Below, piece after piece: positions 38,390 through 45,027 of a DNA stretch of 64,000 nucleotides (position 1 is the first letter of the stretch; every line of letters begins with the position of its first letter). Origin of the DNA: Micromonospora matsumotoense (lineage in GTDB: Bacteria; Actinomycetota; Actinomycetes; Mycobacteriales; Micromonosporaceae); the NCBI RefSeq assembly GCF_900091525.1, contig NZ_FMCU01000001.1:310001-374000 (forward strand), written 5' to 3'. The translations under genes were made by a program, and so were the position numbers. Under the pieces are notes generated by a model, which was not told where the DNA came from, ran no database searches, and saw nothing but the letters and a program-made list of their open reading frames with translations.

Positions 38390-39376
38390 TCAGTGCCCGA
38401 CCGTCTGCATCCCGGAGGTCGGATACCGCGCGCCGACCACCGCATCGGCGGGGACCGCCTCCCGCAGCCGGGCCTGCTGGGCGGCGGTGAGCCGCAGCTC
38501 GGCGGCGGCGGCGTTCTCCTCCAGGTAGCGGACCCGCTTGGTGCCCGGGATCGGGAGCACGTCCGGGCCCTGGGCGAGCAGCCAGGCCAGGGCGGCCTGG
38601 GCCGGCGTGCAGCCGATCTCGTCGGCCACCGCCCGGACGGCGGCCACCAGGCGCAGGTTGGCGTCCAGGCTCTCCGTCGCGAACCGGGGCGCCGCCGCCC
38701 GCCAGTCACCCTCGGTGAGCTGGTCCCGGCCGGTGATCGCCCCGGTGAGCAGCCCCCGCCCGACCGGCGAGTACGCCACCAGCGTCACCCCCAGCTCCCG
38801 GCAGGTGTCCAGCATCTCCCCCTCGACGTCCCGGGTGAACAGGCTGTACTCCATCTGCACGGCCGAGATCGGGTGCACCGCGTGGGCCGTCCGCAGGGTC
38901 GCCGGGCTGACCTCCGACAGTCCGAGCAGGCGCACCTTGCCCGCCTCGACCAGCTCGGCCATCGCCGTGACGGTCTCCTCGATCGGGGTGCCCGGGTGGC
39001 GACGGTGCAGGTAGTACAGGTCGATGGTGTCGACCCCGAGCCGGCCGAGGGAGGCGTCACAGGCCTGACGGGCCCAGGCGGCGCTGCTGTCGACGTACGC
39101 CCCGGAGCCGTCGGCGGTGCGCCGGTTGCCGAACTTGGTGGCCAGGAAGACCTCGTCGCGACGGGCCCGCACCACCGGGGCGAGCAGCCGCTCGTTGGCG
39201 CCGAAGCCGTACATGTCGGCGGTGTCGAGGTGGTTCATCCCCAGGTCGAGGGCACGGTGCAGGGTGCGCGTCGACTCGGCGTCGTCCGGCCCGCCGTAGG
39301 CGAAGCTCATGCCCATGCAGCCCAGCCCGATGGCGGAGACCTCCGGGCCGGCTGCCCCGATCCGTCGACGGATCAT
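38390..39376 (-). CDS. aldo/keto reductase
   Basis: A 328-residue NADPH-dependent oxidoreductase with a TIM-barrel fold. It opens IGAAGPEVSAIGLGCMGM. The catalytic tetrad is visible: Asp in NHLDTADMYG, Tyr in the same motif (DMYGFG), Lys in FLATKFGN, and His in LYYLHRR. The NADP site is the C-terminal IPGTKRVRYLEENA. It belongs to the branch that includes YajO and plant IolS-like enzymes, so the substrate is an unspecified carbonyl. ATG 39376 overlaps the stop of the upstream merR-type gene (ATGA), so the reductase should be controlled by that regulator. Confidence 0.93.
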   Translation of the reverse strand: MIRRRIGAAGPEVSAIGLGCMGMSFAYGGPDDAESTRTLHRALDLGMNHLDTADMYGFGANERLLAPVVRARRDEVFLATKFGNRRTADGSGAYVDSSAAWARQACDASLGRLGVDTIDLYYLHRRHPGTPIEETVTAMAELVEAGKVRLLGLSEVSPATLRTAHAVHPISAVQMEYSLFTRDVEGEMLDTCRELGVTLVAYSPVGRGLLTGAITGRDQLTEGDWRAAAPRFATESLDANLRLVAAVRAVADEIGCTPAQAALAWLLAQGPDVLPIPGTKRVRYLEENAAAAELRLTAAQQARLREAVPADAVVGARYPTSGMQTVGH

Positions 39377-39759
39377 CGTTCCTCCTCGGTGCGGCGGTAG
39401 AGATCGATCTTGTAGTCGAGCATCTTGAGGTCCTCCTCCAGTTCGGCCATCCGGGTCAGCACCCGGATGCGGTGGCTCTCGAACAGCGCCCGGCGGGCGG
39501 CCAGCGTCCGGTCGCCCAGGCGGGCCAGTTCGGCGTACCGGCGCATGTCGCGCACGGGCATGCCGGTGCGGCGCAGCCGGGTGAGCAGCACCAGCCAGTC
39601 CAGGTCGCCCTGGGTGTAGCGGCGGCGGCCGGCCGAGTCGCGGCCGACCGGGGCGACCAGCCCCTCCTGCTCGTACCAGCGCAGCGTGTAGGTGGTCAGG
39701 CCGACCCGGGCCGCCGCCTCGCCGACCGACAGGCCGCTGTCCCGCGTGCTGATGTCCAC
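39373..39759 (-). CDS. MerR-family transcriptional regulator
   Basis: A 128-residue activator/repressor. The helix-turn-helix and wing are at the N terminus (LSVGEAAARVGLTTYTLRWY, EQEGLVAPVGRDSAGRRRYT), followed by the dimerising helix (HRIRVLTRMAELEEDLKML). No metal-binding cysteines are present, so it is likely to answer to an organic or redox signal. It starts at GTG 39759, immediately after a promoter with a palindrome in its spacer. It is coupled by ATGA to the reductase gene. The pair resembles other MerR-AKR modules that respond to reactive carbonyls or aromatic compounds. Confidence 0.92.
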   Translation of the reverse strand: MDISTRDSGLSVGEAAARVGLTTYTLRWYEQEGLVAPVGRDSAGRRRYTQGDLDWLVLLTRLRRTGMPVRDMRRYAELARLGDRTLAARRALFESHRIRVLTRMAELEEDLKMLDYKIDLYRRTEEER

Positions 39760-39765
39760 GGGCTC

Positions 39766-39797
39766 CAGGCTTCCAGTTCGAGCGCGCTCGAAGTCAA
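39766..39797 (-). promoter_or_regulatory. MerR-type promoter with 16-bp palindromic operator
   Basis: On the minus strand TTGACT (39797-39792) is followed by the perfect palindrome TTCGAGCGCGCTCGAA (39792-39777) and then CTGGAAGCCT. A palindrome placed directly after -35 inside the spacer is the standard MerR operator position. The start site would fall near the GTG at 39759, giving a leaderless message. Confidence 0.6.
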
Positions 39798-39827
39798 CAG
39801 TTGCGCGCGGTCGGTTAATTCATCTAG

Positions 39828-39841
39828 CGTTGATTTCAACG
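39828..39841 (+). promoter_or_regulatory. inverted repeat CGTTGA-TT-TCAACG before the ABC operon
   Basis: Two 6-base inverted arms separated by TT, 26 bases before the ATPase start. It is a candidate operator for the TetR-family protein encoded by the third gene of this operon. GAGGAGG, the ribosome binding site, follows. Confidence 0.4.
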
Positions 39842-39866
39842 AACGATGAGTTTCTGAGGAGGCGCG

Positions 39867-40607
39867 ATGGACGACGCCATCGCCGTCCGCGACCTGGTCG
39901 TCGACCGGGGTCGACGACGGGTGCTGGACGGCATCGGCTGCACGGTGCCGCGCGGCGCGGTCACCGGGCTGCTCGGCCCGAGCGGCAGCGGCAAGACCAC
40001 CCTGATGCGGGCCGTGGTCGGGGTGCAGACCATCAACTCGGGCACGGTCACCGTGCTGGGCCGACCGGCCGGCACGGCCGAGCTGCGCCACCGGGTCGGC
40101 TACCTGACCCAGGCACCCAGCGTCTACGCCGACCTCACGGTCCGGGAAAATGCCCGCTACTTCGCCACCCTCCAGGGACGCCCCGCCGCCGACGCCGACC
40201 GGGCGGTCACCGACGTCGGCCTGGCCGCCGCCGCCGGCCAACTGGTCGGCACCCTCTCCGGCGGGCAACGCAGCCGGGCCTCGCTGGCCTGCGCGCTCGT
40301 CGGCGAACCGGAACTGATCGTCCTGGACGAGCCCACGGTCGGGCAGGACCCGGTGCTGCGGGCCGACCTGTGGGCCCGGTTCCACGCCCTGGCCGCCGCC
40401 GGGACCACCCTGCTGGTGTCCAGCCACGTGATGGACGAGGCGGCCCGCTGCGACCGGCTGCTGCTGATCCGTCAGGGCCGGCTGATCGCCGACGACACCC
40501 CCGACGCCGTCCGCGCCGCGACCGGGGTGGACGACCTGGAGGAGGCGTTCCTGCGCCTGATCCGGGCCGGCGGAACCGACCCGACGACCACCGGGGAGAC
40601 GGCGTGA
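39867..40607 (+). CDS. ABC transporter ATP-binding protein
   Basis: A 246-residue nucleotide-binding subunit with Walker A GPSGSGKTT (about 37-45), Q-loop in YLTQAPSVYADLTV, signature LSGGQRSRASLACALV, Walker B ELIVLDEPT and H-loop LVSSHVMDEA. It resembles the DrrA/CcmA class that powers drug or lipid export. GAGGAGG lies six bases before ATG 39867. Its stop overlaps the permease start (GTGA), and the tetR-type gene follows, so transport is probably induced by a ligand of that repressor. It is divergent from the MerR/reductase pair. Confidence 0.94.
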   Translation: MDDAIAVRDLVVDRGRRRVLDGIGCTVPRGAVTGLLGPSGSGKTTLMRAVVGVQTINSGTVTVLGRPAGTAELRHRVGYLTQAPSVYADLTVRENARYFATLQGRPAADADRAVTDVGLAAAAGQLVGTLSGGQRSRASLACALVGEPELIVLDEPTVGQDPVLRADLWARFHALAAAGTTLLVSSHVMDEAARCDRLLLIRQGRLIADDTPDAVRAATGVDDLEEAFLRLIRAGGTDPTTTGETA

Positions 40608-41359
40608 AACCGACGATCCTGGCCGCCACCACCGGACGCATCCTGCGTCAACTGCGGCACGACCGGCGTACGGTGGCGCTGCTGGTGGTGGTGCCGACGG
40701 TACTGCTCACCCTGGTCTACTACATGTACGCCGACCAGCCCGCCCCACCCGGCCAACCGGCCCCCTTCGACCGGGTCGCCCTGGTGATGCTGGGCTTCTT
40801 CCCGTTCATCATCATGTTCCTGGTGACCAGCATCGCGATGCTGCGGGAACGCACCAGCGGGACGCTGGAACGGCTGCTCACCACCCCGCTGGGCAAGCTC
40901 GACCTGCTCTTCGGCTACGGCATCGCGTTCGGGCTGGCCGGGGTGGTGCAGGCGACCGTCGCCGCCGCTGCGGCGTACTGGCTGTTCGGGCTGACCACGG
41001 CCGGGGCCGCCGGGCTGGTGATCCTGATCGCCGCCGTGAACGCGGTGCTGGCCGTCGCGCTGGGGCTGTTCTGCAGCGCCTTCGCCCGTACCGAGTTCCA
41101 GGCGGTGCAGTTCATGCCGGTGGTGGTCGCCCCGCAACTGCTGCTGTGCGGGCTGTTCGTGCCGCGCGGGCAGATGGCCGGCTGGCTCCAGGCGGTCAGC
41201 GACGTGCTGCCCCTGTCGTACGCGGTGGAGGCGCTCCAGGAGGTCGGCGCACACGCCGAACCGACCGGCCTGATGTGGCGGGACGTGACGATCGTGGCCG
41301 GTGCGGCACTGGCGGCCCTGGTGCTGGCGGCGGCTACCCTGCGCCGGCGCAGCGGGTGA
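40604..41359 (+). CDS. ABC-2 type transporter permease
   Basis: A 251-residue membrane subunit with six predicted helices (VALLVVVPTVLLTLVYYM, FFPFIIMFLVTSIAML, AGVVQATVAAAAAYWLFG, AAGLVILIAAVNAVLAVALG, LLLCGLFVPRG region, VAGAALAALVLAAATL). RERTSGTLERLLTTPLGKLD is the amphipathic motif typical of ABC-2 exporters, and LSYAVEALQEV lies near the C terminus. GTG 40604 overlaps the ATPase gene. It forms a half-size exporter pair with the preceding ATPase; cargo unknown. Confidence 0.93.
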   Translation: MKPTILAATTGRILRQLRHDRRTVALLVVVPTVLLTLVYYMYADQPAPPGQPAPFDRVALVMLGFFPFIIMFLVTSIAMLRERTSGTLERLLTTPLGKLDLLFGYGIAFGLAGVVQATVAAAAAYWLFGLTTAGAAGLVILIAAVNAVLAVALGLFCSAFARTEFQAVQFMPVVVAPQLLLCGLFVPRGQMAGWLQAVSDVLPLSYAVEALQEVGAHAEPTGLMWRDVTIVAGAALAALVLAAATLRRRSG

Positions 41360-41958
41360 CCCCGGTGATCCGACGGACCGGCCGCCGCCCCGGCAACCCG
41401 GACACCCGGGAGGCGATCCTCACCGCCGCCCGGTCGGCCTTCGCCGAACGCGGCTTCGACGCCGCCTCGATCCGCCAGATCGCCACCGCCGCCGGAGTGG
41501 ACCCGGCCCTGGTGCACCACTACTTCGGCAGCAAGGAGGAGCTGTTCCGGGCCACCATCGACATCCCGATCGACCCGGCCGTGCTGCTGCCGGCCGTGCT
41601 GGCCGGCGACCCGGACCAGATCGGGGAACGGCTGGTCCGCACGTTCCTCGGGGTGTGGGACTCGCCGGCCGGGTCGGCGGCGGTGGCGCTGCTCCGCTCG
41701 GCGACCAACAACGAGTGGACGGCCCGGCTGCTGCGCGAGTTCCTGGTCACCCAGGTGCTACGCCGGGTGCTCGACCAACTCGACCTGGACCCGGCGGAGT
41801 TGCCGCTACGCGGCGCACTGGTGGCCACCCAGATGATCGGCCTGGCCATGATGCGCTACGTCATCCGCCTGGAACCGGTCGCCTCCGCCACCCCCGACAC
41901 CCTGGCCACCACCCTCGGCCCCACCATCCACCGCTACCTCACCGCCCCCCTCCCCTAA
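41356..41958 (+). CDS. TetR-family transcriptional regulator
   Basis: A 200-residue repressor. GTG 41356 (MTPVIRRTGRRPGNPDTREA) overlaps the permease stop as GTGA. The DNA-binding domain is complete: ILTAARSAFAERGFDAASIR, IATAAGVDPALVHHYFGSKE. The C-terminal ligand domain includes FLVTQVLRRVLDQLDLD, typical of the TetR_C type in transporter-linked regulators. It is the last gene of the ABC operon, so it would regulate its own transcript, perhaps through 39828-39841. Sequence after it is a GC pentamer array. Confidence 0.93.
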   Translation: MTPVIRRTGRRPGNPDTREAILTAARSAFAERGFDAASIRQIATAAGVDPALVHHYFGSKEELFRATIDIPIDPAVLLPAVLAGDPDQIGERLVRTFLGVWDSPAGSAAVALLRSATNNEWTARLLREFLVTQVLRRVLDQLDLDPAELPLRGALVATQMIGLAMMRYVIRLEPVASATPDTLATTLGPTIHRYLTAPLP

Positions 41959-42035
41959 CCCCCCGCGCCCACCCCCACCCCCACGCCCCGCCCGTCCGGC
42001 CCCGCCCCGCCCGGCCCCGCCCCGCCCGGCCCCGC

Positions 42036-42095
42036 CCGGGCCGGGCCGGGCCGGGCCGGGCCGGGCCGGGCCGGGCCGGGCCGGGCCGGGCCGGG
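42036..42095. repeat. (CCGGG)12 pentanucleotide array
   Basis: Twelve perfect copies of CCGGG, preceded by imperfect GGCCCCGCCC-type units from about 41999. It lies between the tetR-type gene and an inverted-repeat element and is not coding. Pure arrays of this kind are prone to slippage. Confidence 0.85.
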
Positions 42096-42101
42096 CCCGC
42101 A

Positions 42102-42165
42102 CCGGTGATCAAGAGGTTTACGTCACGACAGCCGTCCGGCATGACGTAAACCTCTTGATCACCGG
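42102..42165. repeat. 64-bp inverted-repeat element, copy 2 (perfect arms)
   Basis: Perfect 24-base arms at 42102-42125 and 42142-42165 built on TGATCAAGAGGTTTACGTCA, around a 16-base loop. It sits between the convergent tetR-type and DUF2470 genes. See the copies at 28084 and 56510. Confidence 0.8.
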
Positions 42166-42232
42166 GAGCCGCCGGCGGCGGGCGGGAGGCGGCGAGTGGA
42201 GCGGGGGCGGGGGGCGGGGGGCGGGGGGCGCG

Positions 42233-42970
42233 TCAGGGGTGGGGGTGGGCGGGGGTGGGGAGGGGGAGCAGGGGGAGCAGGAGGTGGGGCAGGTCCGCCG
42301 GGTCGGCGAGCGGGTGAGGGAAGGGCAGGCGGGCCCGGCGGCGGTCGCCGGGGCGGCCGTACGCCACGACCAGGCCGTAGCGGTCGAGGCGTACCACCCG
42401 GGGTTCGTCGCCGGTCAGGTGGAGCCGACCGCGCAGGTACGCGACCACCTCCGGCCCGTGGTGGTCGGCGAGGTCGGCCAGCAGCGCGGCCTCGTCGGCG
42501 TGCAGCGGGTCCGGCTCGGCGGCGGCGTACTCGCCGGGATCGACCCGGTGCACCACGCCGGCGGTCTCCAGCCGGGCCTCGGCCACCTCGAAGCGGTGCA
42601 GCCGGAAGCGGCTCCCCACGTCGAGCAGATCACCGGTCGGGTCCACGGCGGCGAAGTCGACGGCGGCGCGACGGGCCGACTCGCCGTCCAGTGGCACCGC
42701 CCAGCCGGAGACCCAGGCCCGACCGGCCGACGGCGCTCCGGCGGCCGGGGGCAGGTCGAGCACGTCGAGCACCACGGCGACGTCCCGGGCGGCACCCGGG
42801 TCCAGTTCGGCGGCCAGGTCGCTGAAGACCGGAACGAGCAGCAGCACCCGCCCCTCCAGGTCGGTGGCGTGCCGGACGTGGAACGGTCCGGGCCGGTGGG
42901 CGAGGTGCACCAGGCCGGGCAGCCGACCGGCCACCAGGGTGCGGATCAGCTCAGCAGGGGTCGGGGCCAC
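42233..42970 (-). CDS. DUF2470-domain protein, iron-regulated
   Basis: A 245-residue protein, GTG 42970 with GGAGG six bases upstream (longer frames to 43054 run through the iron box and are rejected). The N-terminal half is a flavin-reductase/pyridoxamine-oxidase-like split barrel (PGLVHLAHRPGPFHVRHATD, GRVLLLVPVFSDLAAEL). The C-terminal part matches DUF2470 (HADEAALLADLADHHG, RLDRYGLVVAYG, RARLPFPHPLADPADLP). Proteins with this pair include HugZ-type heme-handling enzymes. Together with the iron box in its promoter, a role in heme or iron use is likely, though not shown. Confidence 0.78.
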   Translation of the reverse strand: MAPTPAELIRTLVAGRLPGLVHLAHRPGPFHVRHATDLEGRVLLLVPVFSDLAAELDPGAARDVAVVLDVLDLPPAAGAPSAGRAWVSGWAVPLDGESARRAAVDFAAVDPTGDLLDVGSRFRLHRFEVAEARLETAGVVHRVDPGEYAAAEPDPLHADEAALLADLADHHGPEVVAYLRGRLHLTGDEPRVVRLDRYGLVVAYGRPGDRRRARLPFPHPLADPADLPHLLLPLLPLPTPAHPHP

Positions 42971-42984
42971 CGGGCACCTCCGAT

Positions 42985-43003
42985 AAAGGTTAGCCTTACC
43001 TAA
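42985..43003 (-). promoter_or_regulatory. DtxR/IdeR iron box
   Basis: On the minus strand TTAGGTAAGGCTAACCTTT closely matches the known 19-bp DtxR/IdeR/DmdR consensus TTAGGTTAGGCTAACCTAA, with 16 of 19 positions the same. It ends 15 bases before the GTG at 42970, so iron-loaded regulator would block transcription. Confidence 0.85.
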
Positions 43004-43083
43004 CCGCAGCGTAGAGCACCCGGGGCGACGGCGTCCACCGACCACCGACTCCACCGTGGGACGCGCTTTCGGCGACGCCCGAC

Positions 43084-43108
43084 CCGGGGCGGTGCTCCCC
43101 CGCCCCGG
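43084..43108 (-). terminator. hairpin after the ABC exporter operon
   Basis: CCGGGGCGG (43084-43092) and CCGCCCCGG (43100-43108) are exact inverted copies over a 7-base loop, 16 bases past the stop at 43124. Confidence 0.5.
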
Positions 43109-43123
43109 TGCCCACGTCGAACG

Positions 43124-44965
43124 TCAGCGGGTCTGTTCCAGCCAGGAGGCGTAGAGCAGGGCATACACCGAGTCGGGGTCGCGGAGCAGCTCCTCGTGCG
43201 GGCCGCGCTGCACGATCCGGCCCCGGTCCACCACCACCACCTCGTCGGCGGCCTGCGCGGTGGAGAGCCGGTGCGCGATGGCCAGCGTGGTCCGACCCCG
43301 GGTCACCGCGTCCAGGGTGCGTTGCAGGCGTACCTCGGTGGCCGGGTCGACGGCGCTGGTCGCCTCGTCCAGGACGAGCAGATCCGGATCCGCCACGTAA
43401 GCCCGGGCCAGCGCCACCAACTGCCGCTCGCCGACGCTCAGCGCCTCCCCCCGCTCACCCACCGGGGTGGCCAGGCCCGCCGGTAGACCGTCCAACCAGT
43501 CGGCCAGGCCCAGCTCGGTGAAGGCGGTGGTGAGCTGCGCGTCGGTCAGCTCGGGACGGGCGAAGCGGACGTTCTCCCCGACCGTGGCGTCGAACAGGAA
43601 CCCGTCCTGCGGCACCATCACCACCCGGGACCGCAACGAATCGAACCGCACCTCGTCCAGCGGCACCCCGGACAGCAGCACCCGCCCCTCGGTCGGGTCC
43701 ATCAGCCGGGTGAGCAACTTGGCGAAGGTGGTCTTGCCGCTGCCGGTCTCGCCGACCACCGCCACCCGGCTCTTCGCCGCGATGTCCAGGGTGACGCCGT
43801 GCAGCACCGGCGGCCCGCCCGGATAGGCGAACGTCACCCCGGCGAAACGAATGTCCAACGGCCCGGCCGGCAACTCCCGGCCCTGCTCCCCCGGGTCGGC
43901 CACGTCCGGCGCGATGTCCAGCACGTCGAGCACCCGCCGCCAACCGGCGATGGCGTTCTGCGCCTCGTTGAGGACCTCGGTGGCGATCTGCACCGGCTGG
44001 ATGAACAGGGTGACCAGGAACAGGAAGGCGGTGAGCTGGCCGACGGACAGCGTCCGGTCCGCCCCGAGCGACACCCCGACCACCACCACCCCGGCCAGCG
44101 CCACCCCGGCCGCCAACTCCCCCACCGAGCTGCCCATGATGCTGATCCGGATCGCCCGCTGCTGGGCCACCCGCTGCCCCTCGATCGCCGTGTCCAACCG
44201 GCGGGCCGTCCGGCCGGAAACCCCGTACGCCCGGATCACCGGCGCACCCACCACGCTCTCGGCGATCGTGCCGAGCAGGGTGCCCATCCGCTGCCGGACC
44301 ACCCCGTAGGCCCCGGCCAACCGACGCTGCAACAGCCGGATCATCAGCACCGCCGGCGCGAAGGCGACGAGCACCACCAGCGTCAGCTGCCAGGAGTACG
44401 CCAGCATCACCGCCGTGGTGACCGCGAGCTGACCCAGGTTGACCAGGAGGATGACCCCGCCCCACTGGAGGAACTGGGTGATCTGGTCGACGTCGCTGGT
44501 CACCCGGGAGACCAGCGAACCGCGCCGCTCCGACTGCTGGTGCAGCATCGACAGGTCGTGCACGTGCCGGAACGCCCTGGTCCGGACGTTGGCCAGCGCG
44601 GTCTCACTGACCGTGAACAGTCGCCGCATCATCAGGTAGCCGCAGGCGGTGGTGGCCACCAGCACCGCCGCCGTGGCGGTGACCACGGTGACGATCACCC
44701 CCAGATCCGGGCCACCGGGCACCGCGATCCCCTGGTCGATGCCGCGCTGCACGGCCACCGGCACGGCCACCCGGCCGACCATGTAGAACAGCGCCAGCGC
44801 GACGGTGCCGGCCAGGCCGGTACGCAGCTCCGGCGAGAGCGCCAACCCCCGCCGCAACGTCTGCCAGGTCCCCTCGACCCGCTCGTCCCCGTCACCCGCG
44901 CTCACCGGTGCCGACCTTCCGTTCACGACTGCGGGGCTCCGCTGCGCTGCACTCCTCGCGCTCAC
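43124..44965 (-). CDS. ABC exporter subunit with canonical catalytic NBD
   Basis: A 613-residue half exporter: six-helix transmembrane domain (first about 330 residues) then nucleotide-binding domain. Walker A is VGETGSGKTTF, Walker B LLVLDEATSAVD with the catalytic Glu, and the H-loop is LAIAHRLST. The signature is altered, LSVGERQ instead of LSGGQ. That is the expected complement to the degenerate partner encoded just upstream. Start is uncertain: GTG 44965 adds MSARSAAQRS and more from a repeat unit; GTG 44905 (MSAGDGDERVEG) lies beyond it. Cargo could be a drug, lipid or peptide. It ends the two-gene operon. Confidence 0.92.
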   Translation of the reverse strand: MSARSAAQRSPAVVNGRSAPVSAGDGDERVEGTWQTLRRGLALSPELRTGLAGTVALALFYMVGRVAVPVAVQRGIDQGIAVPGGPDLGVIVTVVTATAAVLVATTACGYLMMRRLFTVSETALANVRTRAFRHVHDLSMLHQQSERRGSLVSRVTSDVDQITQFLQWGGVILLVNLGQLAVTTAVMLAYSWQLTLVVLVAFAPAVLMIRLLQRRLAGAYGVVRQRMGTLLGTIAESVVGAPVIRAYGVSGRTARRLDTAIEGQRVAQQRAIRISIMGSSVGELAAGVALAGVVVVGVSLGADRTLSVGQLTAFLFLVTLFIQPVQIATEVLNEAQNAIAGWRRVLDVLDIAPDVADPGEQGRELPAGPLDIRFAGVTFAYPGGPPVLHGVTLDIAAKSRVAVVGETGSGKTTFAKLLTRLMDPTEGRVLLSGVPLDEVRFDSLRSRVVMVPQDGFLFDATVGENVRFARPELTDAQLTTAFTELGLADWLDGLPAGLATPVGERGEALSVGERQLVALARAYVADPDLLVLDEATSAVDPATEVRLQRTLDAVTRGRTTLAIAHRLSTAQAADEVVVVDRGRIVQRGPHEELLRDPDSVYALLYASWLEQTR

Positions 44966-45027
44966 CGGGCCAACCCTTCGTTCACGACTGCGGGGCTCCG
45001 CTGCGCTGCACTCCTCGCGCTCACCGG
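44921..45027 (-). repeat. tandem 48-bp start-associated repeat (period 59)
   Basis: The 48 bases at 44921-44968 are repeated identically at 44980-45027; a further fragment (GCGCTCACCGG) occurs at 44897-44907. On the coding strand each copy begins GTGAGCGCGAGGAGTGCAGC, supplying a GTG start codon and 14-16 codons. The two copies fill the junction between the two ABC genes. Confidence 0.85.
44962..45024 (-). CDS. 20-codon mini-ORF between the ABC genes
   Basis: GTG 45024 overlaps the stop of the upstream ABC gene as GTGA. The frame reads MSARSAAQRSPAVVN and ends at TGA 44964-44962, which in turn overlaps the next GTG (44965) as GTGA. It is created by the first copy of the 48-bp repeat. A biological product is doubtful; it may only pass ribosomes along. 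Confidence 0.3.
   Translation of the reverse strand: MSARSAAQRSPAVVNEGLAR

Noticed and set aside
41806..42142. Frames reading ARPGP repeats across the CCGGG array
   Set aside because: They only translate the pentanucleotide array; no start signal or conserved part.
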